Positions 38,311 through 48,142 of a DNA stretch of 64,000 nucleotides are shown piece by piece; positions within the stretch are counted from its first letter, which is position 1; each line of letters starts with the position of its first letter. The notes below the pieces were generated by a model that saw only the letters and a program-made list of their open reading frames with translations, did not search any database and had not been told where the DNA came from. Origin of the DNA: an uncultured Psychromonas sp. (GTDB lineage Bacteria; Pseudomonadota; Gammaproteobacteria; Enterobacterales; Psychromonadaceae); assembly GCF_947489755.1 (NCBI RefSeq), contig NZ_CANLFB010000019.1, positions 1-64,000 of the forward strand. The letters run 5' to 3'. Both the position numbers and the translations under genes were made by a program.

Positions 38311-38395
38311 CTTAAAACTTATCGACGTTAAACCTATCGCCTTAAAACCTATCACTTTAAAGTCTATCACCTTAAAACCTATTACCTTAAAACAA
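38311..38395. repeat. tandem repeat, 15-bp unit, about 5.7 copies
   Basis: Consensus CTTAAAACCTATCAC repeated head to tail: units at 38311, 38326, 38341, 38356 and 38371, plus a 10-base partial unit from 38386. Units differ at a few bases. It lies just past the TAXI gene's hairpin, in the gap before the TRAP permease gene. Confidence 0.8.
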
Positions 38396-38396
38396 C

Positions 38397-38424
38397 ACAG
38401 CGGAAGTATCGCTACTTCCGCTGT
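38397..38424 (-). terminator. hairpin after the TAXI binding-protein gene
   Basis: Perfect 12-bp stem ACAGCGGAAGTA with TACTTCCGCTGT and a 4-base loop, 19 bases past the stop, followed on the minus strand by GTTGTTTT. It is probably a partial terminator that favours the binding protein over the permease. Confidence 0.75.
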
Positions 38425-38442
38425 TATTAATTTAAGGTTGGA

Positions 38443-39408
38443 TTACATCCAGCCTTTTTCTTTGTAGTAACGAATTGCGCCATCATGAAGAGGTGCTGAT
38501 AGATTTTTTGTGATCATATCGCTCTCTTTCAAGTTTGCAAATGCAGGGTGCATTTTTTTGAAACGCTTAAAGTTTTCAAATACAGCTTTAACCATTTGGT
38601 AAACCGTTTCATCATCAGTTTTAGTTGAGCTAACAAACGTTGCAGCAACACCAAAAGTCGCAGTATCTGTATCTGTACCATTGTACATACCAGCTGGAAT
38701 GCTAGTCATTGCATAATATGCATTATCAGAAGCTAATTTTTTAACCGCATCATTATCAACAGGGACTAAAACAGCATCACAAGAAGTTGTTGCTTCTTTA
38801 ATTGATCCATTCGGGTGACCTGCAACAAATACAATCGCATCAACTTTTCCATCACATAAAGCAGCGGCTTGCTCAGATGATTTAAGCTCTGAAGCAACAG
38901 CAAAATCATCTACTGTCCAGCCCATTTTTGCCATTAATATTTCCATTGTGCCACGTTGGCCAGACCCTGGATTACCAATATTTACTTTTTTACCTTTTAA
39001 ATCATCAAAGGTTTTAATACCAGAATCACTACGAGCAACAACGGTAAACGGTTCTGCATAAACAGAGAACACTGAACGTAATTCTTTAAAAGCACCTTCT
39101 GGGAATTGATCAGGTGCAGTACCGTTGTATGCATGGAATTGCCAATCTGATTGAGCAACACCCATATCTAGATCGCCAGATTTAAGACCATTGATGTTAG
39201 TCACTGAACCACCTGTTTTATGTGTACAGTTGATTTCATGTTCAGCTGTGCCTCTATTCACTAGACGACAAATAGCACCACCAACCTGATAATAAACACC
39301 AGTTTGACCGCCAGTTCCAATAACAACGTGCTTAGTTTCTGCAAAAGCAGATGTTGTCATTAACGTTGCGCCAACAGCAGCAGCCATCGCCAATTTTTTA
39401 ATAAACAT
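38443..39408 (-). CDS. TAXI-family TRAP transporter substrate-binding protein
   Basis: Periplasmic binding protein of 321 aa. The signal peptide ends TTSAFA (about residue 23). The mature protein opens with VVIGTGGQTGVYYQVGGAICRLVN, the hallmark of the TAXI (TAM) family, and has DLKGKKVNIGNPGSGQRGT near 127-145. It is presumed to deliver substrate to the fused permease downstream. A 365-base gap with a hairpin and repeats separates the two genes. Ligand is unknown; the neighbouring enzymes suggest an amino or quaternary-ammonium acid. The 430-base gap to the divergent LysR start holds no gene besides the LysR-proximal repeat. Confidence 0.93.
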   Translation of the reverse strand: MFIKKLAMAAAVGATLMTTSAFAETKHVVIGTGGQTGVYYQVGGAICRLVNRGTAEHEINCTHKTGGSVTNINGLKSGDLDMGVAQSDWQFHAYNGTAPDQFPEGAFKELRSVFSVYAEPFTVVARSDSGIKTFDDLKGKKVNIGNPGSGQRGTMEILMAKMGWTVDDFAVASELKSSEQAAALCDGKVDAIVFVAGHPNGSIKEATTSCDAVLVPVDNDAVKKLASDNAYYAMTSIPAGMYNGTDTDTATFGVAATFVSSTKTDDETVYQMVKAVFENFKRFKKMHPAFANLKESDMITKNLSAPLHDGAIRYYKEKGWM

Positions 39409-39778
39409 AGTTAACTTCCTTTTAGGGTTTTATTTCAGTGCTACTTTCCTATATAGGCAAGCAAGAATCAAGCCTGCGAGCTAAAATATGTGGTCTCTCA
39501 AACACTTAGTTTTCACACTGATTTAAAATTAAACATACTGACCATTAATCAACCACTTGAAGTGTCTTTTTTTGGTGCATTTTTTATTCTTTTGCTACAA
39601 AATAGCGCACTATTTTTTAACTATTAATGTTATTTTTGAGAGCTGAGTATTTTATTTTTCGAGAATAAAAAAGTTCGAACAATATTATCTTAAATTAAAC
39701 GCCCTAACTTACCCTAATAAAATGTTTAATCTCTTCATTATTTTCCAGAAATACAACTTGCTTAAGTCACTGTTAAAA

Positions 39779-39820
39779 GATTAACTATGCTCGATTAACT
39801 ATGCACGATTAAATATGAAA
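39779..39820. repeat. three tandem copies of a 14-bp sequence before the LysR gene
   Basis: GATTAACTATGCTC (39779), GATTAACTATGCAC (39793) and GATTAAATATGAAA (39807). The last copy contains the upstream candidate ATG of the LysR gene. It could be an autoregulatory site or replication slippage. Confidence 0.65.
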
Positions 39821-39838
39821 AACTCAGGAGAAAACTCA

Positions 39839-40744
39839 GTGCTGAACAACACTAATTTACCATCAATAAAAGCCTTACGAACTTTTGTTGCCGTGGCAGA
39901 CAATATGAGTTTCTCTAAAGCCGCACAGGAGTTATTTGTTAGCCAAGGTGCCGTTAGTAAAAATATTTCAGCACTAGAAAAGCAATTAGGTCAGCCACTT
40001 TTTAATAGGCGCTTAAATGGAATAGAGTTAACCAGTGCCGGCGAGCAATACTTACCTAAAATAATTGAAGCACTGGAGATTATTCAATACACAACAGAGA
40101 GTTTAGTATTGATAGATCAAGTTGAAGAAGTGCTGTCGCTAAATGTGACTCCTTCATTTGCAAGCTTATGGCTCATTCCTAAAATAGAACAGTTTTATGA
40201 GTTAAATAAGAACATTCGGGTCAGAATAAAAACCGGCGATGGCATTATAAAAAAAACCAATGGTGAAAGTGATATCGCAGTACGTTGCCTTGCTATATCG
40301 ACACATTATGAAAACGCGACATTGCTAAGAAAAGAAAAACTCGTTTTAGTCGCCTCTCCTAAACTACTCGAAAAGAATCCGATAACTACCATTGAAGATA
40401 TTCAACATCATGCTTCTATTTTTCATATTACTCGTCCGCAGCTTTGGGAACAGTTTAAAAAACAACAAGGTTTGGTCTATAACAGTACTTACAGCTGTAC
40501 TGGATTTGAACATTTTTATATGTCATTAGAAGCGGCTAAGGGCGGCTTAGGTTTAGCCCTATTACCCGATTTTATGGTGAGTAAATTAATAGAAAATAAT
40601 GAGTTGGTAAACCCACTTAATATTTCGATGGAAACACATTACGCTTATTATGTTTTTGTACCGAGTTATCGATTATCTTCAAGGAAAATTTATGAGTTTA
40701 AGAAATGGGTAACAGAAAGTTTAGGCGATAATAGCCCCCAATAA
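39839..40744 (+). CDS. LysR-family transcriptional regulator (GcvA/DsdC-like)
   Basis: Helix-turn-helix at the N-terminus (RTFVAVADNMSFSKAAQELFVSQGAVSKNISALEKQLG), followed by a periplasmic-binding-like effector domain. The wHTH spacing and the WLIPKIEQFYELN segment recall the GcvA/DsdC branch. A GTG at 39839 with CAGGAG nine bases upstream gives 301 aa; an ATG at 39815 would add eight residues and lies in a tandem repeat. It is divergent from the TAXI gene and convergent with BKACE, so it is the likely regulator of the transport and catabolic genes, perhaps including dsdA. Effector unknown. Confidence 0.88.
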   Translation: MLNNTNLPSIKALRTFVAVADNMSFSKAAQELFVSQGAVSKNISALEKQLGQPLFNRRLNGIELTSAGEQYLPKIIEALEIIQYTTESLVLIDQVEEVLSLNVTPSFASLWLIPKIEQFYELNKNIRVRIKTGDGIIKKTNGESDIAVRCLAISTHYENATLLRKEKLVLVASPKLLEKNPITTIEDIQHHASIFHITRPQLWEQFKKQQGLVYNSTYSCTGFEHFYMSLEAAKGGLGLALLPDFMVSKLIENNELVNPLNISMETHYAYYVFVPSYRLSSRKIYEFKKWVTESLGDNSPQ

Positions 40745-40760
40745 ATCCATTATTCATTAG

Positions 40761-40790
40761 AAAAAAGAGCAGGTTATAAACCAGCCCTCA
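40761..40790 (-). terminator. terminator of the aminotransferase-BKACE unit
   Basis: On the minus strand GGGCTGGTT and AACCTGCTC pair with one mismatch around a 3-base loop, followed by six T. A run of TAAC tetranucleotides (about 40795-40810) overlaps the BKACE stop. Confidence 0.6.
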
Positions 40791-40802
40791 TTCACTAACT
40801 AA

Positions 40803-41675
40803 CTAACTAAGCAAAGCCTCTCGGAAACTTTTGGCATTATGTAAGTTGATATTCAATAGCCCTGTTACCGCTTTTATGTCTAAGACTTGTTGAGCATTAC
40901 TTTTGGCCATCAGTCCTTGGCTATCAAAGTGATTATTCTCAAAGCCTACTCGAACATCTCCTCCCATTAACATCGCACTGATTAAGCACTTTTGCTCTTC
41001 AGGGCCAAAAGCACAGGTCGCCCAACGTGTATTTCCGGTTAATAATTGATCGCTGAGAAATGGTGCTAAATCAGTTGGCGTGGACTTCAATTGTTTATGA
41101 TAACGGCCTAACACTAATAAAATATGATGATTTTTATTAGGTAATATTCCTTGCTTAATCAATGAAAAGTAACGCTGAACATCTTCCACTGAATACAAAA
41201 TATATTGCGCAATAATCCCACTGTCAGCGACCCAATGGAAAAATGTTTCTGCGACTGATAAATATGAATCATCAGGCACCAATTCTTTTAATGCAAAAGA
41301 AGCCGCTTCAGGCACTGTTTCGCGAATTAATTGCATCTGATGTGGCGGTTGATATTGCCCCACTGCTTCAGTTGTTAATTGAACAATAATACTGTCACCA
41401 ACGGCAGATTTAACGGCTTCGAAGGTTGATAAATTGTCATCAATGTCGAGAGAGTGTAAGCCATTTTTATCTCGTGCGTGTAGATGAACCATTGCTGCAC
41501 CAGCATCTCTACAAGCAATCACATCATTCACGATCTCTTCAATCGTGATAGGCAAAGCAGGGTGATCTAATTGTGTTTTTCTTGCGCCATTCGGAGCAAC
41601 TATGATCGCAGACTTCTGATTTTGTTCATGCAGATCTACATTTAGTGTTGCATCTAATTTCTGTGGTTCAGTCAT
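40803..41675 (-). CDS. beta-keto acid cleavage enzyme (BKACE, DUF849)
   Basis: BKACE enzymes condense a beta-keto acid with acetyl-CoA to give acetoacetate and a new CoA ester, using zinc. The known prototype is Kce of lysine fermentation; others act on dehydrocarnitine, beta-ketoadipate and related acids. This 290-aa protein has the zinc-site marks VHLHARD (about residue 65) and GGDVRVGFENN (about 233-243), and the early APNGARKT. Its ATG shares a base with the aminotransferase stop (TAATG), so it is co-translated. Specificity cannot be read reliably from sequence. A TTG four codons upstream is less likely as start. Confidence 0.9.
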   Translation of the reverse strand: MTEPQKLDATLNVDLHEQNQKSAIIVAPNGARKTQLDHPALPITIEEIVNDVIACRDAGAAMVHLHARDKNGLHSLDIDDNLSTFEAVKSAVGDSIIVQLTTEAVGQYQPPHQMQLIRETVPEAASFALKELVPDDSYLSVAETFFHWVADSGIIAQYILYSVEDVQRYFSLIKQGILPNKNHHILLVLGRYHKQLKSTPTDLAPFLSDQLLTGNTRWATCAFGPEEQKCLISAMLMGGDVRVGFENNHFDSQGLMAKSNAQQVLDIKAVTGLLNINLHNAKSFREALLS

Positions 41676-43009
41676 TATTTTGTCCAATCAGCTGCAGCTT
41701 CAATTAAAGCTATTTTTAATTTACTCACTAACTCATCTAATTGTTCATCATTAATAATAAAGGGTGGCGCAAGCAATATATGATGTCCAGCTCGGCCATT
41801 AATAGTACCCGCCATTGGATAACACATTAATCCATGTTTCATGGCTAGTTGCTTAACCATTTTATTGGCTTCAGTGGTGGCTGGTAAGGGAGTTTTTGTT
41901 AATTTATCTGCCACTAATTCAACACCAATAAAGAGCCCTCTTCCTCTGATATCACCGACATAATCTAAAGGTAATAAAGCGTCTTTTAATTTACGTTGTA
42001 ATTTTTCACCTTGGCTAACCACTTTCTCTAATAGATTTTCTGACAAAATAGTTTTAATAGTCGCTAAAGCAGAAGCACAGGCGATTGGATGCGCCATAAA
42101 AGTATGCCCGTGCTGGAAGAAACCACTGCCATTGGCCATTGCATCGTAAATTTTATTGCTCACAACAACGGCACCGATCGGTTGATAGCCTGCGCCTAAT
42201 CCTTTAGCAATCGTCACTAGATCGGGCACAATTTCATCTTGTTCAAAGGCGTAAAAAGTCCCCGTACGGCCAATTCCACACATCACTTCGTCAAGAATTA
42301 ATAACACATCATATTTATCACAGATCTCGCGGATACGTTTAAAGTAACCAGTTGTAGCAGGAACTGCACCAGTCGTTGCGCCAACAACTGGCTCAGCAAC
42401 AAATGCCATGACATTTTCAGCCCCCATCGCTAATATTTTACTTTCTAGCTCATCGGCAACACGATGTGAATACGCTAATTCAGTTTCATTTTCTCGTTGG
42501 TCACGATAAGCATAACAAGGTGAGATATGCTCAACTTCTGCCAATAAAGGCCTAAAGTTCTCTTTTCGCCATTCGTTACCGCCCACTGCAAGCGCACCTA
42601 ACGTATTACCATGGTAACTTTGACGTCTCGCAATGAATTGTGTTTTATTAGGTTTACCTATTTCAACAAAATACTGGCGCGCCATCTTTAAAGCAGATTC
42701 CACCGCTTCAGAACCGCCACTCACGAAATAAACATGATCAAGGCTATCAGGTGCTAAATCAGTTAATAACTTAGCGAGCTCTTCACTTGGCTGATTCGTA
42801 AAAAATCCAGTATGAGCGAAAGGAATAGCTTCAACTTGATCAATAATGGCTTGTTTAACTGCGGCATGACTATGGCCTAAATTAGACACTGCAGCTCCAC
42901 CGCAACCATCCAAATATTTTTTACCTTGTGTATCAAATAAATAAACTCCCTCACCTGATGAAACAGTCGGTAAGTCAGCATGACAGTGGCGATGTAAGAT
43001 GTGCGTCAT
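41675..43009 (-). CDS. class III (omega) aminotransferase
   Basis: PLP-dependent aminotransferase of 444 aa. The PLP Lys lies in TIAKGLGAGYQPIGA (about 265-279). The Asp of LILDEVMCGIGRTG (about 234-247) holds the pyridine nitrogen, and SGGSEAVESALKMARQYF (about 96-113) binds phosphate. Class III enzymes move an amino group from a terminal or beta position of amino acids, diamines or omega-amino acids, usually to pyruvate or 2-oxoglutarate. The start at 43009 has AAGG seven bases upstream; a TTG at 43033 is the alternative. Translational coupling to BKACE suggests that the keto acid made here, or one derived from it, is the BKACE substrate. Confidence 0.92.
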   Translation of the reverse strand: MTHILHRHCHADLPTVSSGEGVYLFDTQGKKYLDGCGGAAVSNLGHSHAAVKQAIIDQVEAIPFAHTGFFTNQPSEELAKLLTDLAPDSLDHVYFVSGGSEAVESALKMARQYFVEIGKPNKTQFIARRQSYHGNTLGALAVGGNEWRKENFRPLLAEVEHISPCYAYRDQRENETELAYSHRVADELESKILAMGAENVMAFVAEPVVGATTGAVPATTGYFKRIREICDKYDVLLILDEVMCGIGRTGTFYAFEQDEIVPDLVTIAKGLGAGYQPIGAVVVSNKIYDAMANGSGFFQHGHTFMAHPIACASALATIKTILSENLLEKVVSQGEKLQRKLKDALLPLDYVGDIRGRGLFIGVELVADKLTKTPLPATTEANKMVKQLAMKHGLMCYPMAGTINGRAGHHILLAPPFIINDEQLDELVSKLKIALIEAAADWTK

Positions 43010-43213
43010 TTTATAAACCTTGTGTGGTACCAAACCGATTGATTAATTCACTAATAAATAACGCGTTAGTAATCAATAGAGGTAGTATGATGGTCGAATG
43101 AATAAGCATAGATATTCATCCTTTTTTATTCATTTTACAAAGGAATTAAAATTGAGGGGTATGAGCAAGCGGAATAGCCTGACTCATATTAAATAAAAGC
43201 GATAAAGCTTTTC

Positions 43214-44542
43214 TTATAAAGCAGATTTTGCAAGATACGACGCCATCTCTTTTTGCGGCACCATACCACCGCCAGTAGCCCACACAAGATGAGTCGCATT
43301 GTTCATTTTTGCGTCGTCAAAACCAAGGCGTTCTTTATATTCTTTATTTTGTGTAACGATAATCGGTCCAATTACGCCAGCTAATGCTGACGGTTCTAAT
43401 TGAATATTCTCTAATTGATTCATATCGCCTAAGTAGCGATACATACGCTGATCTGAAAGCGTGTAATAACCATCTAATAATCGTTGCATTGCTCTCCCAA
43501 CAAAACCAGAAGCGCGCCCTACCGCCAGCCCATCGGCAGCAGTAATATTATCTATTCCAATGTCTTGCACTGAAATCGCATCTTGTAATCCTGTATGTAC
43601 ACCTAACAACATACAAGGTGAATGTGTCGGTTCAGCAAAAATACAATGTACGTTATCGCCAAAAGCCATTTTCAACCCAAAGGCAACACCGCCAGGCCCT
43701 CCACCAACACCACAAGGAAGATAAACGAATAACGGATGTTGTTGATCAACCTTAATATCCATATCATCAAACTGTTGCTTTAAACGTTCGCCTGCGACAG
43801 CGTAACCCAGGAAAAGTGTTTGTGAATTTTCATCGTCGATAAAGAAACAATTAGCATCGCTTTCAGCCTCTTTGCGGCCTTGTTCCACTGCCACACCATA
43901 ATCTTGTTGATACTCAACGACGTTAACACCATGTGAACGAAGCTTATCTTTCTTCCATTGGCGTGCATCCGCTGACATATGCACAGAAACGGAGAAGCCT
44001 AATTGAGCACTCATGATACCGATAGATAGTCCCAGGTTACCTGTCGACCCGACTGCAATGCTATAACCATTGAAAAAACGCCTAAATTCATCGGTATCAA
44101 GTTTACTGTAATCGTCTGATTCTTGCAGTAAACCGGCTTTTATTGCTAACTTTTCAGCGTGAGTAAGTACTTCATAAATGCCACCACGTGCTTTAATAGA
44201 ACCGGATATAGGTAAATGACTATCTTTTTTCAACATCAATTGACCTTGAATAATGGTGTCATATTCTTGTTCTAATTTGGCTTTCATTTTGGGGATACTA
44301 ACAACATCAGATTCAATAATGCCATTAGTCGCAGCGGTTTCTGGAAATACTTTTGCTAGATAAGGAGCGAATCTTTTAAGCCTATCGCTTGCGGCTTTAA
44401 TGTCATGATCATCTAACCCAACATAGGGCAAACCATCTTTTAAACTAGTGATATTTGGGTTAAACCAACTGATTTCTTGCAGTTTTATCAATTTTTTAAG
44501 TAAAGGGAATTCATTAATAAGCTTTGGAAGATTGAGAGTCAT
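43214..44542 (-). CDS. dsdA: D-serine ammonia-lyase (D-serine dehydratase)
   Basis: PLP enzyme that converts D-serine to pyruvate and ammonia. It matches E. coli DsdA almost end to end: [16 protein letters not shown] with the PLP Lys117, [18 protein letters not shown] near 165-183, [16 protein letters not shown] near 274-289 and [12 protein letters not shown] near the end. Using the ATG at 44542 (AAGG upstream) the length is 442 aa, the same as E. coli; an in-frame TTG would add 12 residues. dsdX and dsdC are not beside it. It follows the other catabolic genes on the same strand but has its own 204-base downstream gap. Confidence 0.95.
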   Translation of the reverse strand: MTLNLPKLINEFPLLKKLIKLQEISWFNPNITSLKDGLPYVGLDDHDIKAASDRLKRFAPYLAKVFPETAATNGIIESDVVSIPKMKAKLEQEYDTIIQGQLMLKKDSHLPISGSIKARGGIYEVLTHAEKLAIKAGLLQESDDYSKLDTDEFRRFFNGYSIAVGSTGNLGLSIGIMSAQLGFSVSVHMSADARQWKKDKLRSHGVNVVEYQQDYGVAVEQGRKEAESDANCFFIDDENSQTLFLGYAVAGERLKQQFDDMDIKVDQQHPLFVYLPCGVGGGPGGVAFGLKMAFGDNVHCIFAEPTHSPCMLLGVHTGLQDAISVQDIGIDNITAADGLAVGRASGFVGRAMQRLLDGYYTLSDQRMYRYLGDMNQLENIQLEPSALAGVIGPIIVTQNKEYKERLGFDDAKMNNATHLVWATGGGMVPQKEMASYLAKSAL

Positions 44543-44656
44543 TATTTTTGAGACCTTAGATTCAACATTATTGTGCAATAGCTATCTATCGCAGCTTTAA
44601 AAGGTGGTAACCTTTAATCAAATCAGGATATGAAGAATAAATTTAGACTACAGATT

Positions 44657-44820
44657 TATACCAATTCCATCAAGTATGTGAGTTAAATTTCACGCAGTTA
44701 ACACAACTAAATTCAAGGCATAAGTTAATGTAGATGGTTGTGCCCTTTACGAAACCTACATCACTAAAGTGAGTTATTTTAACCAGTAAAATAGATCCAC
44801 TATTTAATGGAATGGGTATT
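44657..44820. repeat. MITE-like element with imperfect terminal inverted repeats
   Basis: TACCAATTCCAT (44659-44670) and ATGGAATGGGTA (44807-44818) form 12-bp ends with about 10 matches, enclosing about 140 bases without coding potential. TACCAATTCCAT-type ends are, from memory, common in small non-coding repeats of marine gammaproteobacteria. It fills most of the gap between dsdA and the cupin gene. Confidence 0.55.
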
Positions 44821-44850
44821 ATCATGCGAAAAATAAGGTGCTAAGTCACA

Positions 44851-45186
44851 TTACTTTTTGTTATACATCGATTGGCCTATTTTATCTTGATCTGACCAAA
44901 AATTAATATTGAACTGTGCATCTTCACTTAACTCTACTCGATGCCAATATTGTGGAGGACTCGTTGCAAATTGTCCGGCTTCGATAACCACCGTGACTTC
45001 TGGCTCAGTCGCCTCGCTATCTGCAAAACCAAAATAAGTGACAACGCCTTCCATGACACATAATTGTCCGAACACATCTGCCGCTGTATTATGATGAGTT
45101 AATAATGCTTTTGGCACAGTATCAACAGTGAAAAAAGGAGTTGAACGCTGAATTGTCCAGTTTGCTGGGATTCGTAGATGACTCAT
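44851..45186 (-). CDS. DUF1971-type cupin protein
   Basis: Small cupin of 111 aa with a pattern like DUF1971, the fold also found at the N-terminus of some TehB proteins: TPFFTVDTVPKALLTHHNTAADVFGQL (about 16-42), GVVTYFGF near 48-55 and SPPQYWHRVELSED near 76-89. Histidines in HHN and YWH could bind a metal. AGGAG precedes the ATG. It is 99 bases downstream of norW on the same strand and may be part of the NO-response transcript. Function is unknown. Confidence 0.75.
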   Translation of the reverse strand: MSHLRIPANWTIQRSTPFFTVDTVPKALLTHHNTAADVFGQLCVMEGVVTYFGFADSEATEPEVTVVIEAGQFATSPPQYWHRVELSEDAQFNINFWSDQDKIGQSMYNKK

Positions 45187-45285
45187 AATATTCTCCTAAT
45201 GTTATTTGGATTACGCTATTTGGATTCAAATAATAAGTGAGGTTTTATCTGACAAAACCAAACCTAGGTTTTCATTGTATAAAGC

Positions 45286-46461
45286 TCAAAGTACCGCAGG
45301 TAATTCTCTCAATAATGGAAAAGCTTTTTTCATGTGCCCTTCTGTTACGATAAACCCAATCATTTTTTTATCTTGGTTATACGCCTTTACTGAGCAGCCC
45401 TCGGTATCGATATCCGCTTGCCAAGCAGTGACACCGTTTACCATATTGCCACCTAACTGCATTGGCATTTTCGGTGTTTTTACTTTAACTAACATTGCCG
45501 GCAAGGTGACTTCTGTCGCTTGTCCTAATAATGTTTTAGCTAACGCATTCGCACTTAACATGATGGGTTGTAAGTACGACATCACCTTGCCATTTATCTC
45601 AGCACAATCTCCCAAGGCATAAATATTGTTAGCAGATGTTTGTAACTGCACATTAACAACCACCCCCTTGTTGACGTTGATACCTGATTTTCGTGCTAAG
45701 CCTGTGTTTGCTTTTAAACCTGCCGCAGAAATAACACAATCAACAATCTGTGTTTCACCTGAGCTAAGCGTGACACAAATACCTGTTTCGCTTGTATCTA
45801 ATGCGTTTTTTTCTGATAAACAGTTATTCAATGAATGGACGGTTTTTCCCAATTCAAACACTACACCTGCGTCAGTCATTTTATTGCGAAGTTGATTCGC
45901 GACTAAGTCTGGTAGCATATTTGCCATCAAACCTTTACTAGGGTCAACCACCAGCACCTTTTTACCGCTACTCGACAGGTCCATCGCAATCTCAGTGCCG
46001 ATTAACCCGGCACCAATAACTAAAACACGTTGAGCTTGCTGCAACTGTTGTTGTGCACTTTCAAACTCACGTAAACTATTAAGCGTGATCACTTTGTCCG
46101 TTGCATCGCCTAGCATGGTCGGAATAAAGGCCCGCGCTCCCGTAGCTAAAACCAGTTTTGAATAAGGATACGCGACACCTGCAACCAAAATGTCTTGGTG
46201 TTCGCAATTGATCTGTTCAACTTCAGTAAATGCATGTAAATCAACATTAAATTCAGTGGCAAAGGCTTCTCCAGTTAGTCGGATAAGGTCTACGCTACTC
46301 TGTTTATTAGTAAATACATGACTTAGATCTGGTTTGTTGTAATCATCGCCTGTATCAAGGGTAAAAACTGAGATCGCTATTGTTTGATCCGTGCGTCTAA
46401 TGGTTTTGATTAACTGGTAAGCGGCAAAGCCGCTACCAATAATAATGATCGGCGCACTCAT
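45286..46461 (-). CDS. norW: NADH:flavorubredoxin reductase NorW
   Basis: FAD-dependent reductase that passes electrons from NADH to the rubredoxin domain of NorV. The N-terminal FAD motif is [13 protein letters not shown] (5-17), the NAD motif [18 protein letters not shown] lies near 141-158, and the second FAD motif [11 protein letters not shown] near 278-288. The 391-aa length is near the E. coli value (377). Its ATG overlaps the norV stop by four bases, so the two are translated together. Confidence 0.92.
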   Translation of the reverse strand: MSAPIIIIGSGFAAYQLIKTIRRTDQTIAISVFTLDTGDDYNKPDLSHVFTNKQSSVDLIRLTGEAFATEFNVDLHAFTEVEQINCEHQDILVAGVAYPYSKLVLATGARAFIPTMLGDATDKVITLNSLREFESAQQQLQQAQRVLVIGAGLIGTEIAMDLSSSGKKVLVVDPSKGLMANMLPDLVANQLRNKMTDAGVVFELGKTVHSLNNCLSEKNALDTSETGICVTLSSGETQIVDCVISAAGLKANTGLARKSGINVNKGVVVNVQLQTSANNIYALGDCAEINGKVMSYLQPIMLSANALAKTLLGQATEVTLPAMLVKVKTPKMPMQLGGNMVNGVTAWQADIDTEGCSVKAYNQDKKMIGFIVTEGHMKKAFPLLRELPAVL

Positions 46462-48035
46462 GATGCTTTACTCTGTGCAACCGCAACAAACACATCTTTA
46501 CCTAATCCACATTCAGGACAAAGGAAGAAGTCCGGCACATCGTTCCAAGCGGTACCCGCTGCAACATCTTGATTTGGCTCACCAATAGCAGGTTCATAAA
46601 CCCAGTTACAAACTGTACATAACATGTTTTGAGCATCATCAACTTGAACAACTTCAGTTTTAGAAGACGCTACTTGAATTGTGGAAGGCGTTACTTGAGG
46701 TGCTGGATCGCTCTGGACACTGGCCTGTACATTAGCCTTTACAATAGTTTCTGTAATAGGTTCTGCAATAGGCTCTGCAATAATAGGTTTGACAGTCATA
46801 GGTTGGTTAGCAGTGATAGACTGAATATTACTGATATCATGTAATGCCCAGCTTTTTGCAATACCACGGCCGTATTCACGACATGTATTCATTGCTTTAC
46901 CATCAGGTCGCCATTTTGTTTTTAAGCTGTCAGCAGTTTCAAAACCAGCATCCATTAAACGTATATTAATACGGTCAACGGCACCGCCATTCCAACCATA
47001 ACTACCAAATGCAGCGGCTTTTTTATCTTTAAAACGTAATCCTGTTATTTCTTCTAACATCGCAGCGATTTGCGGCATCATCACGTTGTTCATACTTGGT
47101 GATCCCACTAATACACCCTTAGAGCGGAACACATTAGATAATATTTCGTTTTTATCTTGGCGTGAAACATTGAATACTTTAACCGCAACACCTGGGTCAA
47201 CGTCATGAATTCCCTGAGCCATAGCGTCAGCCATCATGCGTGTATTGTTAGACATAGAGTCGTAAAAAATAGTAATGCGGTCTTCTTGATAGTTATCTGC
47301 CCACTCTAAGTATTGATGAATAATTTGCGTAGGGTCATCGCGCCAAATAACACCGTGAGCGGTTGCAATCATATCAACAGGTAGGTTGAAGCTAAGTACC
47401 TCTTTAATCTTGGCAGTCACTAGCGAGCTAAAAGGCGTTAAAATATTTGCGTAATAACGTAAACATTGTTCTTTTAATTCATTTTGATCAACTTCGTCAT
47501 TAAACAAATGTTCATCACAATAATGTTGACCAAATGCATCGTTACTAAACAGCACGGCATCATCGGTCAGGTAAGTCATCATGCTATCTGGCCAGTGCAA
47601 CATAGGCGTTTCTACAAATATCAATTGTTTGCCGTTACCAATATCCAATGCGTCACCGGTTTTTACGATATTAAAATTCCATTCAGGATGATGATGCTGA
47701 CCTGTAATTGAATCAATTGCATTTTCTGTACAGTAAATAGGGGTATTAGGGATTTTTGCCATTAGCGCGGGCAATGCACCTGAGTGATCTTCTTCTGCAT
47801 GATTAATGACAATGAAATCAATCTCATTTAGATCAATTTCCATCTCTAGATTTTGCACAAACTGTAAGCTAAAACGATGATCAACCGTATCAATCAATAC
47901 ATTTTTTTGTTCACGAATCAAATAGCTGTTATAGCTGGTACCTTTTGTTAATTTGAATTCCATACCATGGAAGTTTTCTACTTCCCAATCACGTTGTCCA
48001 ACCCAATGAATGTTATTTTTAATGTGAATAGTCAT
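46458..48035 (-). CDS. norV: anaerobic nitric oxide reductase flavorubredoxin NorV
   Basis: Reduces NO to N2O under low oxygen. The N-terminal metallo-beta-lactamase domain carries the di-iron site: His79, Glu81, Asp83 and His84 in NHAEEDHSG, as in E. coli. A flavodoxin domain (about 253-400, with [16 protein letters not shown]) binds FMN. The C-terminal rubredoxin domain (about 472-520) has [10 protein letters not shown] and LCPECG. Length 525 aa exceeds the 479 of E. coli; the surplus is a Glu/Pro/Ala/Thr-rich linker (about 405-470) with AEPI repeats before the rubredoxin. It is expressed from a sigma-54 promoter under NorR. Confidence 0.96.
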   Translation of the reverse strand: MTIHIKNNIHWVGQRDWEVENFHGMEFKLTKGTSYNSYLIREQKNVLIDTVDHRFSLQFVQNLEMEIDLNEIDFIVINHAEEDHSGALPALMAKIPNTPIYCTENAIDSITGQHHHPEWNFNIVKTGDALDIGNGKQLIFVETPMLHWPDSMMTYLTDDAVLFSNDAFGQHYCDEHLFNDEVDQNELKEQCLRYYANILTPFSSLVTAKIKEVLSFNLPVDMIATAHGVIWRDDPTQIIHQYLEWADNYQEDRITIFYDSMSNNTRMMADAMAQGIHDVDPGVAVKVFNVSRQDKNEILSNVFRSKGVLVGSPSMNNVMMPQIAAMLEEITGLRFKDKKAAAFGSYGWNGGAVDRINIRLMDAGFETADSLKTKWRPDGKAMNTCREYGRGIAKSWALHDISNIQSITANQPMTVKPIIAEPIAEPITETIVKANVQASVQSDPAPQVTPSTIQVASSKTEVVQVDDAQNMLCTVCNWVYEPAIGEPNQDVAAGTAWNDVPDFFLCPECGLGKDVFVAVAQSKAS

Positions 48036-48084
48036 ATTGTTACCTGCATAATTTATAAAAGATTTAAAAAGTTATCTTCTATTT

Positions 48085-48100
48085 TGCAGATTACATGCCA
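48085..48100 (-). promoter_or_regulatory. sigma-54 promoter of norVW
   Basis: On the minus strand TGGCATGTAATCTGCA has the GG (-24) and GC (-12) elements exactly 10 bases apart, matching the sigma-54 consensus TGGCAC-N5-TTGCW apart from two positions. The predicted start is near 48074, about 40 bases before norV. Confidence 0.85.
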
Positions 48101-48142
48101 AAACATAAGCACTTGATTTAATGAAACTTATAATTTTAAACT

